NCBI GenBank assembly: GCA_015178975.1
Contig: WHVD01000182.1
Location: 62,001 to 126,000, forward strand
Length of the DNA stretch: 64,000 nucleotides
Reading direction: 5' to 3'
DNA from: Hysterangium stoloniferum
Taxonomy: Eukaryota; Basidiomycota; Agaricomycetes; Hysterangiales; Hysterangiaceae
Part shown: positions 53,696 through 64,000 of the stretch, piece after piece
How positions within the stretch are numbered: the first letter of the stretch is position 1
Layout: each line of letters starts with the position of its first letter
Program-made: the position numbers and the translations under genes
Notes under the pieces: generated by a model
The model's database searches: none
The model's input: the letters and a program-made list of their open reading frames with translations, nothing else
Told to the model about the DNA's origin: nothing

Positions 53696-54377
53696 TGTGA
53701 AGGATAGGTCACATAGGAGGTGCGGCTAAAGGCTCTAAGCCTTACTCCTTAGCCGCTTTATAATTTCATTATTTTCTTTATGTTCTATATTTTTATTCTA
53801 TTTCTATATCTCATAAACACAGGTCAAACCCCCTTTATTTAGTTCGAGAGTCCATGTATGCTTGTGGGCGCTCTCGCCCACAAGAAGTATGCGCATGTCA
53901 CAGTAGTAGTCACACACGATAAAACTCAGACACTTTTCAACCCCGACAACCATCACCTGCACACGCAAGTACTGGTCCGGGGTCTAGTCTGAAACTAGTC
54001 TTCACCTTATCTCTCTTCCTAAATCTACGGTAACTACACTTCACACTGAAACAGTCGAAGTCAGTTACTATTACTTGACTTGACTTCTACCTCTTGGTTC
54101 ATGCAGTAAGAATATCCATCGTAGCTCACGTTCTTAGGATATTCTCTCTCTCTCACGATATATACTTTCTCTCCGCTACTTGGCCATTGGCCCAGCTAGC
54201 TACGCAATCAGATCGTACCATAAGGTCAATCTGCTCTTGTAATTATCTACCGATTGCACCTTAAGGGTCAATTGTAATCTATATTTGATCACTTCAAACT
54301 ACTAGTCGGTTGTAATTCGTATTATTGTTAGTTGATAACGATCGCACATTGAGTAGTAAACTACTCGACCCTTTACA
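53696..54377 (+). mobile_element. Solo LTR, family B (682 bp), in the Gypsy-5 chromodomain
   Basis: TGTGAAGGATAGG...CGACCCTTTACA with perfect 5-bp duplications GTCCT (53691-53695 and 54378-54382). The stem-loop at 53861-53884 has 9-bp arms CTTGTGGGC/GCCCACAAG and loop GCTCTC. Rejoining the flanks gives chromodomain codons KGYGPEED-TWQQPL on the minus strand. Confidence 0.95.
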
Positions 54378-57010
54378 GTCCTCTTCCGGTCCATACCCTT
54401 TCCATCAGACTTGAAAAAGTAGTTGATTTTGATACTTTTTGTATCCCACTATAGCCTCTACTTCATACTCCTCATCAATACGGTCTAGTTCCTGAGGGTT
54501 TTCAAGTAATGCCCTTGATCTGAATTCCTTGGGGGAGAAATGGTACCTTGTAAGATGGTCTTGGTTGATCACTGGGTGTATTTGATATTCTGAGGGAATG
54601 CGGAGTTGAAAGACTTGAGGATTGATCTTCTCCAAGACTTTGAAGGGTCCTATCTGCCTTTGTATGAGTTTCCTCCCGGGTCCTTTGGCTTCAACGAGTT
54701 CGAGAGAATGAGGATTGATTAGAACATAATCTCCCTCTGAGATGCTGCATGGGTGATCAGAAGTATATGTTCTCCTTTGATAAAGGCTGGAAATGGACTA
54801 GTCCCTCCTTAGTGGCTAACACCTCTCGCTCTGTGGCTGAGTAGTTACATTCGGCTTTCTTGAGCATGCAGCTCCAATAGGCGATGATGTGCTCAACAGT
54901 GACACTGGTGTTATCAAAATCTGAAGCCCAGGAATATGTCCAAGTGAATTCCAGCTCCTTGGTTTTATAACGAGTGATGAAAATGGGCACATCTCGAGAT
55001 TGATCGAAGGCTGATCTTGTTTGGGCATAGATTTTGGTGTCCTTTAGATCCTTAAGCATCATTTTCTGTATTTGTTGGAGACAACATCCCAATGCGAAGT
55101 CTGAAGTGTCCATGTATAGCTGATAAGGCATGCCACTTGTGGGGTGTCTGAGTACTGGAGCAGAGCTCAGCGCGACTTTGATGTCGTCAAAAGCCCTGGC
55201 GTGTTTGGAATCCCAGGTCCAACAAACTCCTTTCTTTAAGAGGTTGAAGAGCAGAGCAACCATCCAGGAATAAAATGGTATATAAGCGGAGAAGTACAAA
55301 ACCATCCCAAGGAAACATTGAAGATCTGCTATCTTGGTAGGCATAGCTAGTTCTAGTATGCAGCGACCTTTTCCTGATGGGTTGAAAAACCGAGTCTAGA
55401 CACCTTATGTCTTAGTAATAGAATTGAGTTATATTCAACGTAGCACTTTTTGGGTGAGAGAGTGATTCCTGCTGCAATTATGGGTTTGTAGAACTTGGTC
55501 TAAATGCTCTAAATGATCATCCCATGTCTTAGAAAAGATCACGATGTTGTCAATATAAACTAGGCAGAATATCCATAAGTAGGGTGTGAGTACAGTTTGC
55601 ATAACTCTCTGGAAGATAGAGGGTCCATTACAGAGTCTGAAGGGCATTCTCCTAAATTGCCACAGTCCTTGGTGGGATCTGAAGACAGTCTTCAGTTTGT
55701 CTTCTAACATTTTGAGTTGGGTAAAGGCAGCTAATGCATCAAAGGAAGATAGGTGTTGGATCCGGAAAGTGCTTGCATGATCTCAGACTGACGTGGCAAC
55801 GGGAATTCATTGGGAACTGTTAGGCTGTTCAACTTCCGATAGTCTATCACCACTCGCGGTTTCCCGTTGTGATAGACTACAAAGGCTGGCACCCCCCAAG
55901 GACTCTTCGATGGTTCAATTACTCCCTGTTGAAACCAGGTATCCATTTGTTCATTGATGACCTTCCTGTTTGCTGGGGAAGTTGGAAACATTGTGTGAGG
56001 AGTATGCTTTTACCACAGTTTCATTGTGGTAAAACACTCCTTTTATTTCATTTATATTTTACACATTTTATTTATATTTTTCTATCTTTTATATTCTTCG
56101 AATATTGCATATTTCATTAGTTCGAAGCATTGTGTATACTTGTGGGTGCACTTGGCACCAAATGGAACTCAGACACACTTTTACCCAAGCACCACCACTC
56201 GTAAGACATAAACTAGGTCTACTATGAGCGGTGATCAGGGTAACATGTCAGCTACCATATAGGTAGCATTATCTGAACTACTGAACACTTCTGGCCTCAA
56301 ACTATAACAGTCGAGGCCTCCACTCGAACCATCGCACTCGTTGACTCCTTCATCATCTCGTGCTCTTTCTCTCACTTTCTCTTATATTGCACCGAATAGG
56401 TCAATATTCTTCCTTTCTACTCATTTCTTCGTATATAGAATGGTCAGAACTTCTGCCACTCTTCACACATTGGCATCAAAATAGGTTGTGCACCTTCTTT
56501 CAGTGGGACACTGACTTTAACATCTACTTGTCCTAAATGCCCATCTACTCCAAAGGCTTAGACGTTCTTAGTCAAGACCGACTCCAAATGAGGGGAGATG
56601 TCAGTAGGAATGTCAGGTCCTAAGTTAACCAACTTATGTAAGTCTTCTGAATGAAATGGTGTTGTAGTGGCAACCTCTGACATTTTAGGGCTTGCTGGGT
56701 CGAAATCGTCTGCAAGTTCCCATTCTGGGGACAGTCTGGAAGATCGAGGGTTGAAAACATGCTCCTTGTCTATTCTTGATAGGCTCTCTACAAGGTGAGC
56801 GATCTTGGTTGCCATTGACTGCATCAATTCCTTCTCAGTCAAAGATCTAGGCATGTGGGCCCATTTGTTCATGTTGTGAATTAATCCAATGGTTTCCCCT
56901 TGCCTAATGATTCATGGTGTCAGAGAGGGGTTAGCGAGAGGTATCACAGCATGTTCCCTAGAGATGGCAGTGGTGGGAGCAGCTAGTATACTTCCATCAT
57001 CATTCTGTAA
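54378..57010 (-). pseudogene. pol: Gypsy-5 pol fragment (protease linker to chromodomain, internally deleted)
   Basis: From the right: protease-RT linker (56558-57010; KLVNLGPDIPTDISPHLESV), RT fingers (PANRKVINEQMDTWFQQGV, interrupted here by LTR G), DYRKLNSLTVPNEFPLPRQS, and LVYIDNIVIFSKTW with YIDN in place of YIDD. RNase H begins (MDTSDFALGCCLQQI; TEREVLATKEG). Near 54746 sequence jumps to the end of integrase (EGDYVLINPHSLELVEAKGP, RKLIQRQIGPFKVLEKI), so the integrase core is deleted. A chromodomain EEYEVEAIVGYKKYQNQLLF follows and continues left of the B LTR to about 53640, with a TAA. Nonfunctional. Confidence 0.86.
55994..56467 (+). mobile_element. Solo LTR, family G (474 bp), in Gypsy-5 RT
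   Basis: TGTGAGGAGTATGC...CACTCTTCACA with perfect 5-bp duplications CATTG (55989-55993 and 56468-56472). The only G copy in plus orientation. Stem-loop GGTGC-ACTTG-GCACC at 56145-56159. Confidence 0.97.
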
Positions 57011-57011
57011 G

Positions 57012-57433
57012 AAACCACAACTTACCCAGACACCAGTTAGTGTCCTGTAAGTTGTGATTGGGGTATCATCTCGACCATCACAGATGGGCTTTAACTATCT
57101 ATGCAATCAGAGTTTCGAACTGTACCAGTTGAAACTCCATCTATATCTCAATCTGCATGGACTACATCCATGCTACTCTATTATTCGACTCTTTCATTAC
57201 TCTCTTCTACACTTGAGCAGTCATACGGAATCATACTTGACAGTCGATTCCCTTTATTTGTTTTAGCTCTCTACTCTACTTTAGATAGCTATTTCACCTG
57301 ATCATATTGAACTAAGTAGTCAATACCTGTTTGGTCTGTATTAGACTTAGACAGTCAATACATCTTTGTGTTGTACCTAAACTGTTGATATTCTTTGTAT
57401 ATAGAATGGTTAGAACTCCCACCACTCTTCACA
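57012..57433 (+). mobile_element. Truncated LTR, family C
   Basis: Begins inside the family-C sequence at AACCACAACTTACCCAGACAC and ends CCACTCTTCACA. The 5' about 200 bp are missing, and the left side joins Gypsy-5 pol directly. Confidence 0.8.
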
Positions 57434-57780
57434 CTCTCCCTGCTCCATTCCTCCCTCCATGATTATAGTGGTACTCACCACTTGTGAAATGGCCAAGTCA
57501 CTCGATGAGGTCAATTGTTTCTGAAACCTCAGCTTATAATCTGCTGGGAAACAGTAATAAAAAAGTCCATCATAAATGGCTTTGAGTGTCCACCATTTCC
57601 AACTCAAGGCCACATGTTTCATATAGAAGGAGCTTTCCTTGCTATCCAGAAAGTAAATTATTAGCTTCACAGCCCATTTACAATCTAACCCATTGGATTT
57701 GTCTACTCTTTCAAATTTGACATCCTTCTGCTCCTCCTATTGTTTATGGCTGCTTCCAGATAGGATAGTCAGGCAATATT
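57434..57780 (-). pseudogene. Gag fragment of another retrotransposon
   Basis: The frame reads KWAVKLIIYFLDSKESSFYM, then HVALSWKWWTLKAIYDGLFY and YCFPADYKLRFQKQLTSSSD. This resembles the retrotransposon Gag domain pattern (a Trp-containing helix followed by LFNYCFPxDFR) found in other fungal Gypsy elements, and is unlike the Gag proteins of supergroups 1 and 2 here. It is cut at the left by the C LTR and fades at about 57760. It represents a third, otherwise absent, element lineage. Confidence 0.6.
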
Positions 57781-57941
57781 CAAGGTGAATTCCATTTTTG
57801 ATATTTATTGTGCACTTTTCTAACAATCAAACAGCTTATATCAGTGTATTTCTTACATTTTTCTTGGCCTCCCGATTTTGCTACACACTATTTGCATTTC
57901 ACATTCCCTCCCTCCCTCCCAATTCAGCTGATCTATCCATT

Positions 57942-59315
57942 ATGGATCCTCCTCAAACACCTGAACGCCATCGCCAGCAGGAGCGATATGAGGAGCATAG
58001 GCAGCATTTGCAAATGACCTCTCCAACTGTCTGTTATGAATGTTCTAATGTGCAGAATCAGTTACATGCTATCCCACTACCTCCTCAACCATTCCGACAA
58101 CCTCCAGTGGGTTCAGGCCCATCTCAACCTCCAGTGAGGGCAGGCCCATCTCATGATGATCGATTTTTGGTTCCTGGACATCCTGCGGTCTTGCCTTACC
58201 ATAATAGAAATCCTCCTGCACCCCAGCATGTATCTCTGCCACCATTGCAGCCTCCACAGAATCCACATAGACCTGGACCTGCAAATCATGGTGTGCCACC
58301 CCCACTTGGCTCTGCTGCAGTAGCTGCCATGCATGCTCAGGCTGAAGCTCTACAAGCAGCTTTGCAACCTTCTCGGCATACACATGTAAATGCAAATATG
58401 CCTCAACAACCACAGGCACAAGTATCTATTTTGAAATTAGCACCACCACAACACCACCACCAACCTCTGCACCCATTACCACTTATTCAGCATGGTCAGG
58501 CATCAGCAAATGCAGCTGCACAGGTTCCACCTCCTGTTATGCCTCCACCTCCTGTTATGCCTCCACCTCCAGCCATTCTACAGCCAGCAGCAAATGCAGC
58601 TGCACAACCACAGCAACAATGGGTTCCACCTCCTGTTATGCCTTCACCTCCTGCCATTCTACAGCCTGAAGCCATACCTCCACCTCCTGTTGCACAATTA
58701 CCCATTGGATGGCAACCAGTTGTGGAGGCCAGGTTTCCAAGACATGACTTGGGGCATATGAACATACAGTGTCCAGACTGTGGAGCCTTTCACTGGATAG
58801 ATGAGCGTCTGGCAAATAGCTCCAAGATACATCCAAAGTTTGGCAAGTGCTGCAAGCAAGGAAAGGTGGCCCTCCCAATACTTGAGCCAGTCCCTCACAC
58901 TTTAAGGTCCCTCCTTGAGGATGATACAGACAATGGCAAAGAATTTCAGAAAAACATTCAGGCATATAATAATGCATTTGCATTTACATCATTCGGTGTC
59001 AATTTGGATGAGTCTGTCTTGCAAGGTGGTGGTGGCCCATATGTCTTCAAAATTCATGGTGAATTGTATCACCAGCATGGTGCCTTGATTCCTTACACAG
59101 AAGGTGTATCACGTAGTTATCCATGATCCTGCATTGGCAGAGGAGGATGGAGTGAGGCAGGCATTGCAGCAATGGCAGAATCACAGGGCAAATCGAAACT
59201 TGAACAACCAAACCTTTTCTGACCTCATGGAGCAATATAATCCCTTTATAGAATTCTATTGCCAGGCACATGAACGATTGAGGACACAGGCAGAGACTCC
59301 GAGGTTGCATGTTAG
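57942..59315 (+). pseudogene. Helitron Rep/helicase protein, N-terminal fragment
   Basis: ATG at 57942 (MDPPQTPERHRQQERYEEHR). Upstream codons in the frame are hydrophobic and look like untranslated sequence. Residues about 40-270 are Pro/Gln/His-rich with repeated PPPVMPPPP. Then comes a cysteine-containing block CPDCGAFHWIDERL, CCKQGKVALP, then YNNAFAFTSFGVNLDESVLQ, then GGGPYVFKIHGELYHQHGAL, diagnostic of the region preceding the Helitron-like N domain in fungal Helitrons. A +1 shift near 59105 leads to YHVVIHDPALAEEDGVRQAL ... NNQTFSDLMEQYNPFIEFY. It is truncated at 59316 by LTR A sequence, before the HUH Rep and helicase motifs. Rolling-circle transposition is family knowledge; this piece is inactive. 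Confidence 0.82.
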
Positions 59316-59761
59316 TGTGAAGAGCTGACCGTTCGATATATGAAGAATAATGTTTATTCAACTACTATTAGCAGGTATTGACCGTACAGTATAATACCGT
59401 AGATTACTAGACAAGCAGTACTAGTAAGAAGACACGCTATGTGTCACAAGAGCAACTGTAAAGGGTATGCATATATGCATAATTGGACTAAGGAATAATA
59501 GTTGGATTATAGTACTTTATTATTTATCTTTTATTTTCTTTCTTTACATTCTTTCTATATTTCAAGCATACCTTTATTTTGTAGTTCGAAGCTTTGTGTA
59601 TACGTATGGGCGCTCTCGGCGCCAAAATGACAGACACTTTTTACCCAGCAGACACCACCTCGTAAATGACCCAGACGTCGAATAGCGAGAGGTGTCAAGG
59701 GTAACGTCTCAACTACCTATAAAGGTAGTGTTCTTTCGCATACTAACGTACTTTGGATACA
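59316..59761 (+). mobile_element. Rearranged LTR A in front of Gypsy-2 (inverted halves)
   Basis: 59316-59456 is family A in minus orientation (TGTGAAGAGCTGACCG ... AAGAGCAACTG). From 59457 the sequence is family A in plus orientation, starting at its 5' terminus TGTAAAGGGTATGC. It runs to about 59745, followed by GGATACA at 59761 and the primer site. The missing 3' half of the plus LTR thus lies inverted upstream. Stem-loop GGCGC-TCTCG-GCGCC at 59609-59623. Confidence 0.75.
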
Positions 59762-59762
59762 G

Positions 59763-59777
59763 TGGTGATCCAAGCTG
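59763..59777 (+). other. Candidate primer binding site of Gypsy-2
   Basis: TGGTGATCCAAGCTGGACC, the same block as after the Gypsy-1 and Gypsy-3 LTRs. Confidence 0.55.
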
Positions 59778-59838
59778 GACCGTTCTTTTCCTACGAAGAA
59801 AGATCTTATTATTGGACTACTAAAACCCGAACACGCGA

Positions 59839-62800
59839 ATGACTACGGGCAAGAACCAAACACCTAGGTCTTCATCAGCTCCAAGTGGCTCCATGCCTCG
59901 TCAAAAATCCGCTAATTTGGAACCACCCCGTAATGTCACTTTCAGGAAGTCTTCGTCGACTCTCCAAGGATCAACTCCTCTGGAGGATCCTTCCGGAGTA
60001 GTAGCGGATTCATCAACGAACATTCCACCTGACCCACCTGAAGAACGCTCGTCACTCGGGCAGTCGAACGCCCCTGAAGCCAACGTTTTGAGACTGGTCG
60101 AGCACCCTCGCCTGTTCTCAGGTTCCCGCTGAGACAGGTTATCCTCAAGCAGTTCCTCGGAGGTCGTATGATTTATGCTCAGCCCATCGATGTACAATGG
60201 GATATGTACTACACCGATCAAATCTCCGAGGATCTGGTTACTCCCTTTGTAGAGGAGTACAATACGGATTACCCCATTTTACCAGTGACTGTAGCAGTTT
60301 GGTTGGGTCATTACCAAGTGATCTTATCGGCGCGAGACTTATTCACGCGACCAGGGAACCTCGAGGACTTGACCCGATCGATTCCCGAATGGTCGAATGA
60401 GGTGACTACCGCTACGGAAGGAGGAAGAAGAATTCTCAAGCAGGAGGTGTTCTCTCTCTTCCTTGAGGCACTTCGTACGCATGATGATGCGTTGCAGATC
60501 CTGCACGTCCTGCTCGGCGGAGATCATGTCGTGCCTAAGGTCGACTACTAGTACATGTACATCCGCATGTTGGAGGAGTCTCTCAATGGAGTCACGCCAA
60601 ATCTGCCGTTTGCATACTTCACTTTAAGGGGTCGGCTGAGACGAAATCAAAGAAGACTCGATAAGATGGTTTTAGAGGTACTCCTCCCCTATAATGACTC
60701 GATTCAGGTCCCCGATTCGCCTATCTCCACGACTGATTCGTTCGTTCGCAACCTAAATGGGTCTCCAGATACTCGTTTCCTATCTTCTCTCAACCGTCCT
60801 GTGATAATGGAGGACTTTCCGCTGGACTTGAGGACGCAGGTGATAGAACACCTTCAAGAAAAGAGGATTGAGGTCTGTGCTCCCTTTCATCAACCTCAGC
60901 CGTGTCGACTCCTGAACACGATGGAGATGGAGAGACAAATCGCGATGGAATCTGGTCCCACGCCTTTGCAGGGAGATCCTCGCTCTTGCGTCGCGTTTGA
61001 GGGAGTTTCCAACAGCCCTAATGTCGGGAACGAGGTGACCACCGTCAGAAATCGATCAGTCGCCAGCAAGGGTCGACCGTCCTTCTCTACGGCGTTCACT
61101 GAGGGTATAGCTGGCCCAGTCGCTGGTTGAGGATCGCTGAACCCAGACGGTCCCCGCCATTCTCTGCCAATCACTTCGAATCCCTTCTTGCCATCAGGAG
61201 GACCCCCTAGTGATTCATCCAGGAGTTCGAGCACTTCAGACCGAGGAGGGAACTCGGGATGTGGGGAGCGCCACAATAGAGTGCCTAACACCCCTTTTCG
61301 AACTCCGATGTGGTCTCAAGCCAGCGCACTTATTGACGACTTACCTAAGGACAAGAAGATCACTCTTAACACCAGCGACCTCAAGATCAAATGGTCTGAC
61401 CTCCCCGAATACGATGGAGCCCAATCCAAGGCCTTGGACTATATCATGGACATCATGAGTCTTGCAGAGATATCAGACTCTTTGAGTGTGATGTTAGGAC
61501 TCGCTCTGCCAAGATGACTTACGGGAAACGCTAAGGTCTGGTGGAGCACCCTAGACCGTGAGCATCGTACTGAATTCAGTCAATCTCATGGGTCATTTCT
61601 CTGGGGCATTGTGGAAGGATTGCTTGGAACTCGCTGGCATGAATCCTTGGCCTTAGAATGGGAAGCCATGAAATTTCGACAAGTTGGTCACGATCGCGAG
61701 ACACCCATCCACTACATCCAACGGAGAGTTAAACTCTATCATTTTCTGTACGGGTTCCACCAGGACAGAGGAGATGAGACACGCAGACTCATTCTCACGC
61801 TGCCTACGGAATGGCTCTACCTTCTTCAAGGACAACCCATCAACGATATCATGAGTTTGCAGACTTATGCTAATAACCTGCAAGAAGCTCTGATTAACAC
61901 TTGGGTCCAAACACACCGGGAATTTTATAGGTTCCAGAAACCACGCGTAATGTTAGCAGAGGGTCAGGAAGTGGATTTTAGAGTCATCGACGACTTCCCT
62001 TCACCTAACCAGGTTCTCGTTAGTGAGACTAACGAGAGAGGCTCGACGAGAAGGACCGTCCCTGACGTCGCTAATCCAATGCAGGGAAAGCGTCACGGAA
62101 AAATGTTCTTCGAGAGGAGTAACAAGAAGAGCGCGGTCAAACCCACCAAGGAATGTTGGATATGCGGAAGTCCGGAGCATTTTAAGATAGACTGCCCTCA
62201 AGCTGGCAAAATGTCTCATTGGAGGGTGTTTATAATTACTATAATCTCAAATATTTACTAATAAAAGTCTTATTTTTACAAAACTCCATCTTTAAATAGT
62301 GATATCTATTCTGAAACAATTATATCATCAAAAAAAAACCATCAGAAATAGTTCTCCATATTACATCTTATACAACCCATAGTTATTTAACAAATTCTAT
62401 TGTATATAATTTCCTTCCTTTTACAGATGTCTACTAATACTTTTATTAGTACTTTGTCTTTTAAAAGCTGTAATGTAGTTATTTCCTAGTAAAATATATG
62501 AGATGTCATTGGAAATTTTTCATCCTATGGCCTTCTTTATTAAGTGAAATTACCTATATATTCTGGGTATGTTGAATCAAGTAGAAATCTGTTCAGATTG
62601 ACAGATCCATTCCAAAGTAATACATATGTATTTAGAGGTGCCAATGATATACATATGCATGGAATGGACTATCTAAAGGTATCTACTTTTTAAAAGTATT
62701 AGTGTTTCAAACTACTAATTTTTTTTATTGTCTACTCGTGTCCAGAAAGATTCTTTAGTTTGTAATGTATGACAGAGTTTAAAACTTTTTGAAATTTTTA

Positions 62801-63080
62801 AAAACCAAATTATGTTTGAATCACATCCCAGATGTTTAAATGACCTTTAGAGTATATTAGAATTTGGTATACTTAATAGTTTTCAGATATCCTCCATTAT
62901 GTCTCTATCAACAAATGCTCCGCACAGGATATGGCGGAGGAAGCTGAGGAGCAAAGGTTATATGAAGCGGTTCATGGACTATCTATACAAGGACAAGTAA
63001 ATAGCTCTGATGACGAATTGACTTTTGTTTCCATTTATGCACCCCATGTCGGAGACAAATTAGTAAGGGAGGAAAATTGA
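59839..63080 (+). pseudogene. gag: Gypsy-2 gag (split by MITE copy 2)
   Basis: ATG 59839 (MTTGKNQTPRSSSAPSGSM). A frameshift near 60085 is followed by the frame from 60168, which ends at TAG 60549-60551 after KVDY. Further in-frame stops are TGA 61128-61130 and TGA 61515-61517. The block 61611-62220 contains YIQRRVKLYHFLYGF and the zinc knuckle CWICGSPEHFKIDC. The MITE then intervenes, and the frame resumes YVSINKCSAQDMAEE at 62896, with another TGA at 63078-63080. Three of the stops are single C to T changes relative to Gypsy-1 (CAG to TAG, CGA to TGA twice). Same architecture as Gypsy-1. Confidence 0.88.
62221..62895. mobile_element. MITE copy 2 (675 bp)
   Basis: GGAGGGTGTTTATAATTAC...CAGATATCCTCC with terminal inverted repeat GGAGG/CCTCC extended imperfectly, and a 3-bp duplication ATT (62218-62220 and 62896-62898). 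Excision restores the Gag frame KMSH-YVSIN as in Gypsy-1. Nearly identical to copy 1, so both moved recently relative to the surrounding decay. Confidence 0.9.
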
Positions 63081-64000
63081 ACGACTGGTGAAGCTCTTCC
63101 GTCTGAAGCTTATGTATCCATACTCGCCGCAGATTTCTTCGAAAAGGGAGACCGGCTGAGTGCTCATCGGCAGGACCTTGAAGGCCTGACTGAGAACTAC
63201 TGTCAGACTGGAGATTCTCATGAACAAATCAGTTCGAATTCGCTCTGTTCGCCTGGAGCTGATGTTGACACTTTCCTGTTTGATCCCGGGAACCCCCCCA
63301 ATTTACTACCGTACGAGAACTCTGAGTGCAGGAGTGTAAGCTTGTCCCTGCGCAAGGAAAGTAAGAGGCCTCGAATCCAATACCCTCGTCCCAGTCGTCT
63401 GATTAAGGAGGATACTACGATCCTTTATCGAAAACGGGATCCTCCCAGTGGTTACTCTAGCATAGGAGTTGCAGCGCTCCATGTTTTCGGTCATGTAGGA
63501 ACTCCCGATTCACCCGAACGCGTTAAAATTCGAATGGACATGGGAGCGGATCTTTCCCTTATATTGGAGGAATTCTACAAGGAGCTGCAGGGCATATATA
63601 AGTTGAAACAAGGACTCAAGTTACATCTAATCCAGCTCACGGGTAATGCTAAGGTTATCGGATATGTTAATATTCCTATTTACCTGGAGGACGACAGTGG
63701 AACGTTACTGAAGTTCGTGGCAGAAACTTATGTCGTTAGAGGAATGACGGTGCCAATTCTTTTAGGAGAAGACTTCCATATTAATTATGAAATTGGTACT
63801 CTAAGAAATCAGCCGTTGGGATCTAGACTTATTCTCCTGGGACGACAGGGTTTTATTCCAGCCAGTTCTTCTAAGGAACCTCAACCTTTGACCTTCACCG
63901 TCAATAAGGCCCCTTTCGGGAAGCATGAGAAGGAGCAATCCAAACTCACCTCTCTCCCCGATAAAGGTGTGCATACTGAAAGAGTTGCGTGAGCCTTGGA
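63081..64000 (+). pseudogene. pol: Gypsy-2 gag C-terminus and protease (continues past the window)
   Basis: Acidic linker, then basic KESKRPRIQYPRPSRLIKED as in Gypsy-1. The protease active-site region reads IRMDMGADLSLI: Asp-Met-Gly where the usual middle residue is Thr, Ser or Ala. Then ILLGEDFHINYEIGTLR and FIPASSSKEPQPL. A TGA at 63990-63992 follows TERVA, where Gypsy-1 has CGG. RT is expected to the right of the window. Confidence 0.87.

Overview
The window looks like a transposon graveyard from a fungal nuclear genome, most likely a basidiomycete (Agaricomycetes). The reasons are Ty3/Gypsy chromoviruses with a C-terminal chromodomain, Ty1/Copia remnants, a Helitron Rep-like N-terminus, a WD40-repeat scrap of the kind common in mushroom genomes, and candidate spliceosomal introns of about 50-70 nt with GTAAGT donors. 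No intact single-copy housekeeping gene, rRNA, CRISPR array or bacterial operon was found. All identifications come from reading the sequence; no database search was run, and the species is not identified.

Two LTR supergroups dominate. Supergroup 1 contains families I call A (638 bp), B (about 682 bp), C (about 630-637 bp) and G (474 bp). A, B and C adjoin or sit in gag-pol elements with CCHC, protease, RT, RNase H, integrase and chromodomain; G occurs only as solo LTRs. Supergroup 2 contains D (543 bp), E (740-1071 bp) and F (818 bp), all with TGTTA...TAACA termini; D bounds a second chromovirus lineage. Many LTRs are solo with exact 5-bp target duplications, so the insertion order can be read.

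Layout: 1-3.1 kb, a proline-rich hypothetical ORF and nested LTRs E, A and D. 3.1-10.6 kb, Gypsy-1 (+), with a solo LTR A inside gag. 10.6-12.9 kb, a D-lineage pol fragment (-). 13.1-14.4 kb, a candidate multi-exon gene (-) with tandemly duplicated exons. 14.8-15.7 kb, a Copia 3' end. 16.2-26.1 kb, Gypsy-4 (-), its RT split by a large LTR that is itself split by a G LTR. 26.1-31.1 kb, LTR relics, tandem repeats and a WD40 scrap. 31.1-46.6 kb, a nest several levels deep: Gypsy-3 gag holds a solo B LTR, which holds a full D element (32680-44291), which holds E, MITE, C(+F) and G insertions. 46.6-48.9 kb, Copia RT and a tRNA-like repeat. 48.9-52.5 kb, the 5' half of a second D element. 52.5-57.0 kb, a hypothetical pseudogene and Gypsy-5 (-). 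57.4-59.3 kb, a Gypsy gag scrap and the Helitron N-terminus. 59.3-64 kb, Gypsy-2 (+), split by a second MITE copy.

The most interesting object is the full D element. Between the end of pol and the 3' LTR it holds an oppositely transcribed gene (33407-37753) with its own TATA box, two phase-0 introns, a coiled-coil region and a CX2CX6CX10CX2CX6C cluster matching the fungal Zn(II)2Cys6 spacing. The introns would be expected to persist because they lie antisense to the retrotransposon RNA. In this copy the gene is dead: stops, one frameshift and three insertions. Two other strong signals are LTR stem-loops that differ between families in a pairing-preserving way, and a 23-copy perfect 22-bp minisatellite present in only one LTR of the D element.
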